Below are positions 26,304 to 35,143 of a stretch of 64,000 nucleotides of DNA, piece after piece. The position numbers were made by a program, and so were the translations under genes. The DNA is from Bacteroidaceae bacterium (GTDB lineage: Bacteria > Bacteroidota > Bacteroidia > Bacteroidales > Bacteroidaceae). The stretch is from the NCBI GenBank assembly GCA_017483605.1, contig JAFUWG010000027.1, forward strand, positions 1-64,000, given 5' to 3'. Position 1 is the first letter of the stretch. The number at the start of each line of letters is the position of its first letter. The notes under the pieces were generated by a model. That model saw only the letters and a program-made list of their open reading frames with translations, ran no database searches and was not told the origin of the DNA.

Positions 26304-28946
26304 ATGAGACCTATTTTGACCCTTCTTTCAGTTGTCGTGAGCCTTTCGGCAATGGCACAGACAACCATTAGTGGCACCGTCACCAACTTGCAGCACCAGC
26401 CTGTGGGGGATGTGATTGTGCGAGTGACGGATGAAAAGCAGACGTTGGCATTCTCTACGACGAATGCCCAAGGGGCGTATCGCCTCATGGTGAAGGACAC
26501 ACCGAAAGGGGAGACGTTGATTCGCTTCTCCCACATCAGTTATGAGGTGGAGGAAGTGAAGGTTGCTCTGGATGGGAAGCCGCAGGTGAAGGACATGCTG
26601 CTGGTGCCAAAGACCATTGCCTTGAAAGAGGTGAAGGTACGTGCCACGCCGCTCACCCAGATGGGCGACACGCTCAACCACAACCTTGCCTCGTTTCTGG
26701 GCAAAGGGGATGTGTCGCTCGAAGATGGCTTGAAGCGGTTGCCCGGGGTGGAGGTGGCGAAGAGCGGTGCCATCTCCTACATGGGCAAGCCCATCTCGGC
26801 ATTCAACATCGAAGGCTTGAATCTGTTGGGTGGAAAGTATAACCTTGCCACTCGCAACATCCCTGCCGACTACGTCACACAGGTGCAGGTCATTCGTAAC
26901 TATCATGAGCGGAAGGTTGATGAAGACAAGCCGAGCGATGCCGTAGCAATGAACATCAAGTTGGCAAAGAAGGCGAAGATGAAGCCCTTCGGACAGGAAG
27001 AGGCAGGCTTCACTCCCATCCCTTCTTCATCAGGTGAGGGGCATGACCATTGGCAAGCCATCTTGGGTTTGACGGGTATGCTCTTTACGGAAGGCTTTCA
27101 AACGATTTGTTCGGGCAAGTTGGGCAATTACAAGGACTATGCCAACAGCGACTTGACCGACCACTTTGGTGGTTCTGGCATTTCCACCCGTGCCACTTCG
27201 CTCTTCGGAGGCTTTGACGGTGGTCGTCCTCCGCAGGGCGAATACCTCTATCAGCGAAACGCGATGGGGACGGTGAACGGGATACAAAAACTCGATTCCA
27301 TCAGCACCTTTCGTGTCAATGCCGATTACAGTTATCATCGGGCAACCCACGACATTGCGACGGCAACGACCTATCTGGCGGAAGGCGACCAGCATGTGAT
27401 GGTCAGCGAACAGACTTCTCCTCTTTCGTCCTATCATTTGCCTTCCCTCCAGGTGAACTATCGGAGCAATGCCCGTCAGCAGTATGTGTGGGACATGCTG
27501 ACAATGAAGGCAAAGTTTGAGCACAACGAGGGCGATGTACATTATAATAATGTGTGGGCAGAGCAGCGGAGGAAGACGACTTCGCTGGAGGTGGCGAACT
27601 CGCTGAACTTTTCTCGTCGGGTAGGCGGACATACTGTCCATTTCAACTCCGACGTGCATTTTCTGCGTACCCCTTTCCTCTGCCTCTCTTTCGCTGACAG
27701 CGGCGAGGAATGGAGCCAAACGGCACAATCGACCTCGCTGACCACCGAGCACCGCACTTCCTTCGACCTCCATCTCACCAAGAAGTTCACCCTCAACCTC
27801 CCCGTCTCCCTCGTCGCCAACTATGACTTCATCGAGACCGTCCTGTGTGCTGCGATTCCGTCGCAGCAAAGCCAACAGCAGCAACAAAGCCACCAACAGC
27901 AAAGCCACCAGCAGCAAAATGCACACAACCGCCTCCAAGGCACCACCTTCATCCCCTCCTTCTCCCCTGGCTTCGAATGGCGAAACGCCAGCCGTCGCCT
28001 TTACACCCTCCTGTCCTTTCCCTTCTCTTTCCGTCTGATGCACTACGGCTCTACCTCTCTCTCCAAGTTCTACCTCAATCCCAGTGCATCCCTCAGTTAC
28101 ACCTTCTCGGCTAACAGCAAACTCTCCGCCTCCTCTTCCCTCCGTTACGGCACAGGCGATATGCTTGACCTGCTCACGGCTCCGATGCAGACTTCTTATC
28201 GTTCCACACGCACCGCTTCTGGTGTGATTGGCGAGTCACGCAACTGGGCTTCATCTGTAGATTGGAAACTGCAAGTGCCCCTGCACTATTTCACCCTCAA
28301 CCTCGGGGCTTCCCACAGCGAGGGCAAACGGAACACCCTCACCTCCCAGTCCGTCAGCGGCATCGACGTCAGCACCTCGTCGCTCTTTTGCGACACCCAC
28401 TCACGCAGCACCTCCTTCTCCCTTTCTTCCTCCAAGAACATCCCGTCGCTCTTTGCCAAGTTCGGCATCAAGGGGAACTACTCTTTTGGCGACGGAGAGC
28501 AGGCTGTGGACGGCAACGTGATTCAAAACCACCATCGGGGCTGTTCGCTCAGCGGTCATGTGGGCATCACCCCCGTCTCGTGGTTAGAAATGGATGTGGA
28601 CATCAGCCACGACTGGCAGCATTCGTCCTACGAAGCCACCCGCAACACCCTCACGTCCCTCACTCACAGCGGCTCCCTTCATGTCTTCCCCATCTCTTCA
28701 CTTGACATTTCCGTCAACTACGATCATGTGCGTCGTCAAATCACCACAGACCGATACAAGCACATGAGCCTCTTCAATGCTTCGGCACAATATAAACTCA
28801 AACGCCTCATCCTCCGCCTCGAACTCGACAACCTGCTCAATCAGCGACACTACGCCTACACGGTCTTCGATGGCATCAACACTTACAGTTACGACTACGG
28901 TCTTTGTGGTCGCACCACCTTTATCAAAGCAACATTCAAACTCTAA
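26304..28946 (+). CDS. Outer-membrane receptor with carboxypeptidase-like N-domain
   Basis: The 880-aa protein has a signal peptide (RPILTLLSVVVSLSAMAQ) and a carboxypeptidase-D regulatory-like domain (TISGTVTNLQHQPVGDVIVRV). A plug-like region follows (EDGLKRLPGVEVAKSGAISY), then a long beta-barrel ending in an aromatic-rich strand. It lies 87 nt after the M56/TonB gene and 15 nt before the first GLPGLI gene, an association seen repeatedly in Bacteroidetes. A Gln/His-rich tract at about residues 520-545 (27863-27925), made of short CAG/CAA repeats, probably sits in a surface loop and may vary in length. No SusD partner is present. Confidence 0.8.
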   Translation: MRPILTLLSVVVSLSAMAQTTISGTVTNLQHQPVGDVIVRVTDEKQTLAFSTTNAQGAYRLMVKDTPKGETLIRFSHISYEVEEVKVALDGKPQVKDMLLVPKTIALKEVKVRATPLTQMGDTLNHNLASFLGKGDVSLEDGLKRLPGVEVAKSGAISYMGKPISAFNIEGLNLLGGKYNLATRNIPADYVTQVQVIRNYHERKVDEDKPSDAVAMNIKLAKKAKMKPFGQEEAGFTPIPSSSGEGHDHWQAILGLTGMLFTEGFQTICSGKLGNYKDYANSDLTDHFGGSGISTRATSLFGGFDGGRPPQGEYLYQRNAMGTVNGIQKLDSISTFRVNADYSYHRATHDIATATTYLAEGDQHVMVSEQTSPLSSYHLPSLQVNYRSNARQQYVWDMLTMKAKFEHNEGDVHYNNVWAEQRRKTTSLEVANSLNFSRRVGGHTVHFNSDVHFLRTPFLCLSFADSGEEWSQTAQSTSLTTEHRTSFDLHLTKKFTLNLPVSLVANYDFIETVLCAAIPSQQSQQQQQSHQQQSHQQQNAHNRLQGTTFIPSFSPGFEWRNASRRLYTLLSFPFSFRLMHYGSTSLSKFYLNPSASLSYTFSANSKLSASSSLRYGTGDMLDLLTAPMQTSYRSTRTASGVIGESRNWASSVDWKLQVPLHYFTLNLGASHSEGKRNTLTSQSVSGIDVSTSSLFCDTHSRSTSFSLSSSKNIPSLFAKFGIKGNYSFGDGEQAVDGNVIQNHHRGCSLSGHVGITPVSWLEMDVDISHDWQHSSYEATRNTLTSLTHSGSLHVFPISSLDISVNYDHVRRQITTDRYKHMSLFNASAQYKLKRLILRLELDNLLNQRHYAYTVFDGINTYSYDYGLCGRTTFIKATFKL

Positions 28947-28961
28947 AAACATAGAAATCAA

Positions 28962-29840
28962 ATGAAGAAACTAAACATTATCCTTGCCTTTCTGCTGACG
29001 GTGTCAGCACAGGCACAACCGCAGGAGAAAGACACACTCGCCGTGTCTGACTTCATCGCCACGTACATCTATCAATGCCACACGCAAGATGCCGACGGAA
29101 AGGACGTGACCGACTCCATTCAGTTAAGTCTGCAAGTTTCTGGCAACCTGTGGAAATGCTCTCCTGATGATAAAAGCGAAGGTGTGATTGCCAATGACCA
29201 AGCGTATCAAGAGGCATTGATGCACGTGCCGACCCTCTGGATGGGCTATCCCGAAGGGTGCATCACCAGCCACGAAACGCTCTTTCCGTACATCTATGAG
29301 ACACAGGAAGTTCGGCAACCCATCTCTTGGGATATTGCCAGTACGGACACGCTGACCATCGAAGGCTATCTCTGCCATCGTGCCACAGCCACCTACAAGG
29401 GTAAGGTGTGGGTAGCATGGTACACCGAGGACATCCCTTCGTCGGCAGGGCCGTGGAAATTGGGCGGCTTGCCAGGCTTGATTCTCCGAGCCGAAGACCG
29501 CGAGGGCATTCACTCCTTTACGCTCAACGGACTTCTGCAGGAACAGCAACCCATTGTCTTTCAGCACTATCGCAGTGCCCTCGCTTTCAATCAAGGGACA
29601 TTCACTCGTCAACGCTTCGACTTTCAGAAGATGGAGCACGGCAAGTTTTTGAAGTTCAAGAAAAAGATTTTTGGCAACAAACTCTATCCGCAGCATCCCA
29701 ACTTCTATGCACCCAATGCACTGGGTACCTTTGGCTCAGTAGAACACTGGCAGGGGACAGGAGGCCGCACCATTCAGCGTGCGAATGGCGTTGTCATGCT
29801 TGACAAAGCACATGTTTATCAACCTTTAGAACTCAAATAA
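28962..29840 (+). CDS. GLPGLI family protein, copy 1
   Basis: The 292-aa protein has a signal peptide (KKLNIILAFLLTVSAQAQ). The family signature is in SSAGPWKLGGLPGLILRAED, preceded by GYLCHRATATYKGKVWVAWYTEDIP. GLPGLI proteins are exported Bacteroidetes proteins of unknown function. It starts 15 nt after the receptor gene and ends 1 nt before copy 2. Confidence 0.88.
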   Translation: MKKLNIILAFLLTVSAQAQPQEKDTLAVSDFIATYIYQCHTQDADGKDVTDSIQLSLQVSGNLWKCSPDDKSEGVIANDQAYQEALMHVPTLWMGYPEGCITSHETLFPYIYETQEVRQPISWDIASTDTLTIEGYLCHRATATYKGKVWVAWYTEDIPSSAGPWKLGGLPGLILRAEDREGIHSFTLNGLLQEQQPIVFQHYRSALAFNQGTFTRQRFDFQKMEHGKFLKFKKKIFGNKLYPQHPNFYAPNALGTFGSVEHWQGTGGRTIQRANGVVMLDKAHVYQPLELK

Positions 29841-29841
29841 A

Positions 29842-30702
29842 ATGAAGAAATTAAGCCTTATTCTTGCCTTGTTGCTGTCGATGACAGCACAGGCCGAAAC
29901 CAGAGATTCCATTGATGTGTGCCAGTTTGTGGTGGTGTATGACCACCTCATCCACACCTTTGACAAGGGCGGAAATGCCGTGACCGACTCTGCACAAATC
30001 GCAGTGCAGGTGGGACAGCATGTGACCAAATGTGCGGAGTTCAACTTCACCATGATGAATGACTTTGGAGAAGGAGGCAACAAGGAGTATCAGTTGGGCG
30101 AATGGTATGCCCGACTGAAGAATGTGCCGACCATCTTCCTGAACCATCCCGAGGGAGAGATGCGTGTGTTTGATAAGGTTGTGCCCCAACGATACACCAT
30201 CAGTGGAGCATTGCCGCAAATCTCTTGGAAACTCGCCGAAGACACCCTCACCGTGGGCGGCTATCTTTGCCATCGTGCCACAGGCAAATATGCAGGTCGC
30301 ACGTGGACAGCATGGTACGCCGACGAGATTCCTGCCTCAGCGGGTCCTTGGAAGTTGCGAGGATTGCCCGGCATGATACTGCAAGCCACCGATGAAAAGG
30401 GCGTACACGCCTTCACCTTTGCAGGGCTGCTCAATCGCCAAGCCCCCATCATCTACCATGAGGGCAACAACCGTCAAAGCATCACACTCGACAAGTTCAT
30501 TGCCCACCGCAACAAGGTGCTTGGCAATAAACGCTATGTGCAGAATCCACGTTATTACCTGCCCGAAGGAGCCCTTGACGGTGCCATCGAAATGTGGCCG
30601 GGAGGTCCCGAACCTGCACCCGAAGACAAGATGACCGTTCTTGCCACCGATATGGTAGTACCCAAAACTGCCTATGTGTATCAACCTTTAGAACTCGAAT
30701 AA
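29842..30702 (+). CDS. GLPGLI family protein, copy 2
   Basis: The 286-aa protein has a signal peptide (KKLSLILALLLSMTAQA) and SAGPWKLRGLPGMILQATD, a GLPGMI variant of the signature. YLCHRATGKYAGRTWTAWYAD precedes it and AYVYQPLELE ends it, matching copy 1 closely. It arose by tandem duplication with its neighbours and is cotranscribed with copy 1 (1-nt gap). Confidence 0.88.
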   Translation: MKKLSLILALLLSMTAQAETRDSIDVCQFVVVYDHLIHTFDKGGNAVTDSAQIAVQVGQHVTKCAEFNFTMMNDFGEGGNKEYQLGEWYARLKNVPTIFLNHPEGEMRVFDKVVPQRYTISGALPQISWKLAEDTLTVGGYLCHRATGKYAGRTWTAWYADEIPASAGPWKLRGLPGMILQATDEKGVHAFTFAGLLNRQAPIIYHEGNNRQSITLDKFIAHRNKVLGNKRYVQNPRYYLPEGALDGAIEMWPGGPEPAPEDKMTVLATDMVVPKTAYVYQPLELE

Positions 30703-30738
30703 CTCAAGTTTCGGATGTGTCTTTTTACGCTTCGCGTG

Positions 30739-30862
30739 ACGAAAGAAAAACAGAAAAAAACAAGTAAAAACAAATAAAAACAGGTCTTTCTTGTTTCATT
30801 TCTGTTAGACGAAGAACATGTTTTTCTCTGTTTTTACTTGTTTTTTTCTGTTTTTTCTTCGT
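30739..30862. repeat. A-rich inverted repeat between GLPGLI copies 2 and 3
   Basis: The left arm (30739-30782) has ACGAAAGAAAAACAG and AACAAGTAAAAAC; the right arm (30819-30862) is its near complement ending TTTTTTCTTCGT. Arms of about 44 bp flank a 36-nt centre. It may act as a terminator or be an inserted element. Confidence 0.7.
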
Positions 30863-30920
30863 CCGCCGCAGGCGAAAGGAACTTCCTAAACGTGAATCGA
30901 ATAAATAAAAATTGTAAAGA

Positions 30921-31748
30921 ATGAAAGCGATTTTATTTTTGTTAGCCTTTGTGCTCGTATTGACCGCCCAAGCACAAGAGACCACCCTTGACACAACCCT
31001 CTTCACCGCCGTCTATGACTACCAACTGCAGACCCTCGATGCAGACGGCGTTTCCGTCTGCGACCAAATTCCCATTGCCGTCCGCATCGGCAGCCACGTT
31101 ACCCACTGCACCCTCTTCTGCCCCGCTCATCAAGAGGGGAATGTCTCCATCGAAACCTTGATGGCACAAGAGCAGATGCACTTCCCGCAACTGTGGCTCA
31201 ACTATCCGGAAGGACAAACCACGACCCACGAACGCATCCTTCCCAACACCTTCGTCGGCATCGAACCCACCCCCACCCAAGACTGGGCTCTCTCCCCCGA
31301 CACGCTCACCCTTGCCGGCTACCTCTGTCATGCTGCCACCACCACCTTCCGAGGTCTCACATGGCACGTGTGGTACACCGACGAAATTCCCTCCTCTACT
31401 GGCCCCTGGAAACTGCACGGGCTCCCTGGGCTTATCGTCCGAGCAGAAAGCGATGCACACACCTTCACGCTCTCCAGACTCATCACCGAAGCCGAGCCCA
31501 TCACTTACAGCGATTCGCCCGACTTCCAGAAGATGAAGCAGTCCAAACTCACCGCCCATAAGAACAAAGTGTATGGCGACCGCCGCTATCTGCAGCAGCC
31601 CACCTACTACGTCCCCGACCTCCTCTCTACCGTCACCCACGTTGAAGTCTTCAACCTGAAAGACGGCAGCAAGGCCGCTTCCATCAACGGCTACTTCCTC
31701 CCTCAAACGGTTCACGTCTATCAACCTTTAGAGAAGACCTCCAAATAG
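30921..31748 (+). CDS. GLPGLI family protein, copy 3
   Basis: The 275-aa protein has a signal peptide (KAILFLLAFVLVLTAQAQ) and TGPWKLHGLPGLIVRAES, with YLCHAATTTFRGLTWHVWYTD before it and HVYQPLEKTSK at the end. It is the most divergent copy. It is separated from copy 2 by 218 nt holding an inverted repeat, so it may be expressed separately. Function is unknown. Confidence 0.87.
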   Translation: MKAILFLLAFVLVLTAQAQETTLDTTLFTAVYDYQLQTLDADGVSVCDQIPIAVRIGSHVTHCTLFCPAHQEGNVSIETLMAQEQMHFPQLWLNYPEGQTTTHERILPNTFVGIEPTPTQDWALSPDTLTLAGYLCHAATTTFRGLTWHVWYTDEIPSSTGPWKLHGLPGLIVRAESDAHTFTLSRLITEAEPITYSDSPDFQKMKQSKLTAHKNKVYGDRRYLQQPTYYVPDLLSTVTHVEVFNLKDGSKAASINGYFLPQTVHVYQPLEKTSK

Positions 31749-31759
31749 CCTCCCTCGAT

Positions 31760-31839
31760 ACCTCAAAAGTGGTCTGAGTCAGACCACCGAAGCGGTGTGA
31801 CTCAGACCGCCGAGGTGGTGTGACTCAGACCACTTTTGA
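31760..31839. repeat. Triple-palindrome element, copy 3
   Basis: Three 19-bp palindromes with linkers CGAA and CGAG, bounded by CCTCAAAA and TTTTGACG. It sits between convergent genes (GLPGLI copy 3 and the acyl-CoA synthetase) and could terminate transcription from both. Confidence 0.85.
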
Positions 31840-31858
31840 CGTTACGAGGAAGGCTTTT

Positions 31859-33922
31859 TTATGCTTTCTCCACCAAGATGCGTGCATCCACCGCAATCAC
31901 GTTCCGCTCGTCTGCCAACAACGGGTTGATGTCCATCTCCTTGATTTCGGTGGCGAAGCGGAGAAGGGTGGAGAGGCGGACAATGATTTCGGCATACTTG
32001 CGTTCGTTCACGCCCTGCTGTCCGCGGGTGCCCTTGATGATGCGGTAGCCTCGCAAGGAACGAATCATGCTGTACGCTTCTTCGTAGGACAGGGGGGCGA
32101 GACCGCTCGACACGTCTTTGAGCACTTCGACAAAGATGCCTCCCAAACCACAGAGGACGACGTGGCCGAAACGGGGCTCGTACTTGGCTCCGATGAAGAG
32201 TTCCGTGCCCGTGAGCATCTTCTGCACCATCACCGCCGTGGCGTCAGGTATCTGCATCATGCGGTCGAACTCCAGGGCGAGGTGGTCGGCGGTGCGGACA
32301 TTGAGCGCCACGCCACCCACATCGCTCTTATGGACGGGACCGACCACCTTTGCCACCACGGGATAGCCGCATTGTTCGGCAAAAGCCAAGAGGTCTTCTT
32401 TTTGGCTGCTGACAAACTCGGGCACGGTGGGGATGCCTGCACTTTCGAGCAATTCGTGTACGAGGGTGGGGGAGATGTAGCCGTTCTGGTGGATGCCGTC
32501 GATGATGCGGCGGATGCGAGGCACGTCCACGCCGTGAATCTCGATTTGCTGGTCGGCAGGTGCAGGGGTCTTCATCACCTGTGTGAGTGCCGTTGCCAGC
32601 ACCACCTCGTCGGAGAAGTTGACGTGTCCCCGACGCAGGAACTCATGCACTTCGGGGCCTGCCGTCGTGGTGCTGGGCAGGATGGGGAAGATGGGTTTCT
32701 TGCCCTCGGTGATTTTCTTGTGCAACACGTCGTAGGCTTCGTATATCTTCACCAGCCCAGGTGTACCGAAGATGACCATGATGGCATCGATGTTGGGGAA
32801 CTTCTGTTCGCAATAGTCGATGGCGATGCCCAGTTGTTCGGGTGTGCCTGTGGCGAGGATGTCGATGGGGTTTGACACCGATGACCCCGGCAGGAGTTTC
32901 GACTTCAGTTCCTCTGCCACCTCGCCTTCCAGCGGAGGTACGTTCATGCCTCCTTTCGACAGGGCATCAGTCAGCATCACACCGGGGCCTCCTGCATGGG
33001 TGACGATGGCGAAGTTCTTGCCTGTGAAACGGGGCAGCGTGAAGATGCACCCCACGGTGGTCAGTTCGTCGCGTGAGAAGCACCGCACGATGCCAGCCTT
33101 TCGGAAGAGTGCCTCCACAGCAGAGTCGCTGGAGGCGATGGCACCCGTGTGGCTCGACGCGGCTCGGCTGCCACTCTCCGACGAGCCTGCCTTGATGGCG
33201 GCGATGCGGCATCCCTTGCGGATGAGTGATGTGGCATGGTAGAGCAACTTGTCGGGGTCGGCAATGTTCTCGATGTAAAGCAACTTGACGGGCGAATCAG
33301 CCTCGGGGTCGAAGTGCTCGTCCATGCACTGCAACACGCTCTCCACGCCAATCTGCCTGCCGTTGCCGACCGACCACACGGAATTGAAGGGCAGACCTTT
33401 CGTGACGGCACTTTCGAGGATATATACCGCCGTGGCTCCCGAACTGGAGATGAAGTCCACACCCTTGGGGGTGAGGTGAGGAATGGGCTGTGTGAACACC
33501 GAGTGGTGCCAACGGTTCATCAAGCCGATGCAGTTAGGCCCGATGAGGGCACAGCCGTGCTGTTCGCAGGTGTCGAGAATGCGTTGTTCCAGTTCTGCTC
33601 CTGCCCGGGTCTCTTCGCCAAAGCCTGCAGAGATGATGATGAAGGCTTTCACCTGCTTCTCGGCGGCTAATAGTTCCACATAGTCAGGACAGAACTTGGC
33701 CGCTACGACCAAGATGGCAAGGTCGGTGGGCGGCAGTTCGCTCACGTCGTGAAACACCTTGATGCCTTGCACCTCGTCTTCTTTCGGATTGACAATACGC
33801 AGCACACCCTGGTAGCCGCCGCTGATGAGGTTACGCACCACAGCACCGCCTGGCTTATGCACATTATTCGAGCCGCCAATGACGACGATGCTCCCTGGTT
33901 GTAAAAGTTGTTGGTTAATCAT
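31859..33922 (-). CDS. ADP-forming acetate/acyl-CoA ligase family protein
   Basis: These enzymes convert acyl-CoA, ADP and phosphate to the acid, CoA and ATP (or the reverse), or act as CoA-binding regulators. The 687-aa protein fuses a CoA-binding domain (SIVVIGGSNNVHKPGGAVVRN), two succinyl-CoA-ligase-like domains with the phosphohistidine loop AASSHTGAIASSD, and a C-terminal ATP-grasp domain (GYPVVAKVVGPVHKSDVGGV ... FGHVVLCGLGGIFVEVLKD). The ATG at 33922 is used because the promoter lies at 33956-33985; the open frame continues upstream but crosses it. It is divergent from nrnA. Confidence 0.92.
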   Translation of the reverse strand: MINQQLLQPGSIVVIGGSNNVHKPGGAVVRNLISGGYQGVLRIVNPKEDEVQGIKVFHDVSELPPTDLAILVVAAKFCPDYVELLAAEKQVKAFIIISAGFGEETRAGAELEQRILDTCEQHGCALIGPNCIGLMNRWHHSVFTQPIPHLTPKGVDFISSSGATAVYILESAVTKGLPFNSVWSVGNGRQIGVESVLQCMDEHFDPEADSPVKLLYIENIADPDKLLYHATSLIRKGCRIAAIKAGSSESGSRAASSHTGAIASSDSAVEALFRKAGIVRCFSRDELTTVGCIFTLPRFTGKNFAIVTHAGGPGVMLTDALSKGGMNVPPLEGEVAEELKSKLLPGSSVSNPIDILATGTPEQLGIAIDYCEQKFPNIDAIMVIFGTPGLVKIYEAYDVLHKKITEGKKPIFPILPSTTTAGPEVHEFLRRGHVNFSDEVVLATALTQVMKTPAPADQQIEIHGVDVPRIRRIIDGIHQNGYISPTLVHELLESAGIPTVPEFVSSQKEDLLAFAEQCGYPVVAKVVGPVHKSDVGGVALNVRTADHLALEFDRMMQIPDATAVMVQKMLTGTELFIGAKYEPRFGHVVLCGLGGIFVEVLKDVSSGLAPLSYEEAYSMIRSLRGYRIIKGTRGQQGVNERKYAEIIVRLSTLLRFATEIKEMDINPLLADERNVIAVDARILVEKA

Positions 33923-33955
33923 CGCAAAGAAAAAAAGGGTTAGTGAATGAATGCA

Positions 33956-33985
33956 CAAAAGTACGAGAAAACGGGGAAAGTTCAA
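33956..33985 (-). promoter_or_regulatory. Promoter for the acyl-CoA ligase gene
   Basis: The minus strand has TTG (33985-33983), a 19-nt spacer and TACTTTTG (33963-33956), 33 nt before the ATG. Confidence 0.7.
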
Positions 33986-34036
33986 AGAGTTTTTTCCGAA
34001 AAGTAAAACATTGCCCTTTGAAAAATGTGCTTTCAT

Positions 34037-34067
34037 TTGGAAAATAGGGAGGAAAGGCTTATCTTTG
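34037..34067 (+). promoter_or_regulatory. Promoter for nrnA
   Basis: TTG (34037-34039), a 20-nt spacer and TATCTTTG (34060-34067), 17 nt before the ATG at 34085. Confidence 0.8.
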
Positions 34068-34084
34068 CACAAAAGAAGAAGCCC

Positions 34085-35122
34085 ATGTTGAAACAGAAAA
34101 TAAGTCCGCAGGAAGTGGCGGCAGTGAAGAAGATTTTTGTGACGTGCAAGAATGTGGTGATTGTGTGCCACACGTCGCCTGATGGAGATGCGATAGGCTC
34201 ATCTCTTGGTTTGTACGAATATTTGAAGCGGAAAGGAAAGAACGTCAGTGTGATTGTGCCGAACTATTTCCCCGATTTTCTGCATTGGATGAAAGATGCA
34301 GACAAAATCATCATGTTCGAGCGTCAGAAGTCCTTGTCCTATAGCCTGCTGAAGATGGCAGACCTGATTTGCTGTCTTGATTTCAACGACATGCGTCGTA
34401 TCGACGAACTGGGTGGGGCAATCGGCAAGATGCGATGCAAGCGGATTCTGATTGACCACCATCTGGACCCCGACAAGTCGAAGTTTGATTTTATCCTCTC
34501 CCGTCCCGAACTGAGCAGCACGAGCGAACTGGTGTTCCGTCTGTTGGATGCGATGGGCGAGAAGGATGTACTGACCTTTGCGGCAGCCGAAGACCTCTAT
34601 GCAGGCATGGCGACGGACACGGGCTTTTTCTCGTTCAACAGCAACGACCCCGACCTTTTTGTCATCATCAGCGAACTGCTGAAGAAGGGCATCGACAAGG
34701 ACTTGATTAACCGCCGCATTCAGAACAACTATTCGCCCGACCGCCTCCGACTGATTGGCTATGTGCTGTATGAGAAGTTGGAGGTCTATCCCGAACTGCA
34801 CGCCTCGTTGTTTGCCATCCGAAAGGAGGAACTGACGCAGTTCCACTATCTGAAGGGAGATATGGAGGGCATCGTGAACATGCCGCTGCAAATCAAAGGG
34901 CACAAACTGAGCATCTGTCTGAGAGAGGACACGGAGAAACCGCTCATCAGGGTGTCAACCCGTTCGGTGGATGACTTTCCGTGCAACGAGTTGTGTGCCC
35001 AGTTCTTCAATGGCGGCGGACACAAGAATGCAGCAGGAGGAACCCTCGAATGCTCGATGGACGAAGCCATCGAAATCACCAGGAAGGCATTGGAGGCATG
35101 GAGTGAACAACTGAAAGCGTAA
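34085..35122 (+). CDS. nrnA: DHH-family oligoribonuclease / pAp phosphatase NrnA
   Basis: It degrades short oligonucleotides to mononucleotides and can dephosphorylate 3'-phosphoadenosine 5'-phosphate. The 345-aa protein has the DHH motifs HTSPDGDAIGSSLGL, DLICCLDFND, LIDHHLDPDK and AGMATDTGFF, and a C-terminal DHHA1 domain with FNGGGHKNAAGG. Length and order match NrnA. The ATG at 34085 fits the promoter just upstream. The GH97 gene follows 21 nt later and is probably cotranscribed. Confidence 0.93.
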   Translation: MLKQKISPQEVAAVKKIFVTCKNVVIVCHTSPDGDAIGSSLGLYEYLKRKGKNVSVIVPNYFPDFLHWMKDADKIIMFERQKSLSYSLLKMADLICCLDFNDMRRIDELGGAIGKMRCKRILIDHHLDPDKSKFDFILSRPELSSTSELVFRLLDAMGEKDVLTFAAAEDLYAGMATDTGFFSFNSNDPDLFVIISELLKKGIDKDLINRRIQNNYSPDRLRLIGYVLYEKLEVYPELHASLFAIRKEELTQFHYLKGDMEGIVNMPLQIKGHKLSICLREDTEKPLIRVSTRSVDDFPCNELCAQFFNGGGHKNAAGGTLECSMDEAIEITRKALEAWSEQLKA

Positions 35123-35143
35123 AAACCAAAAACTTTACTAAAT

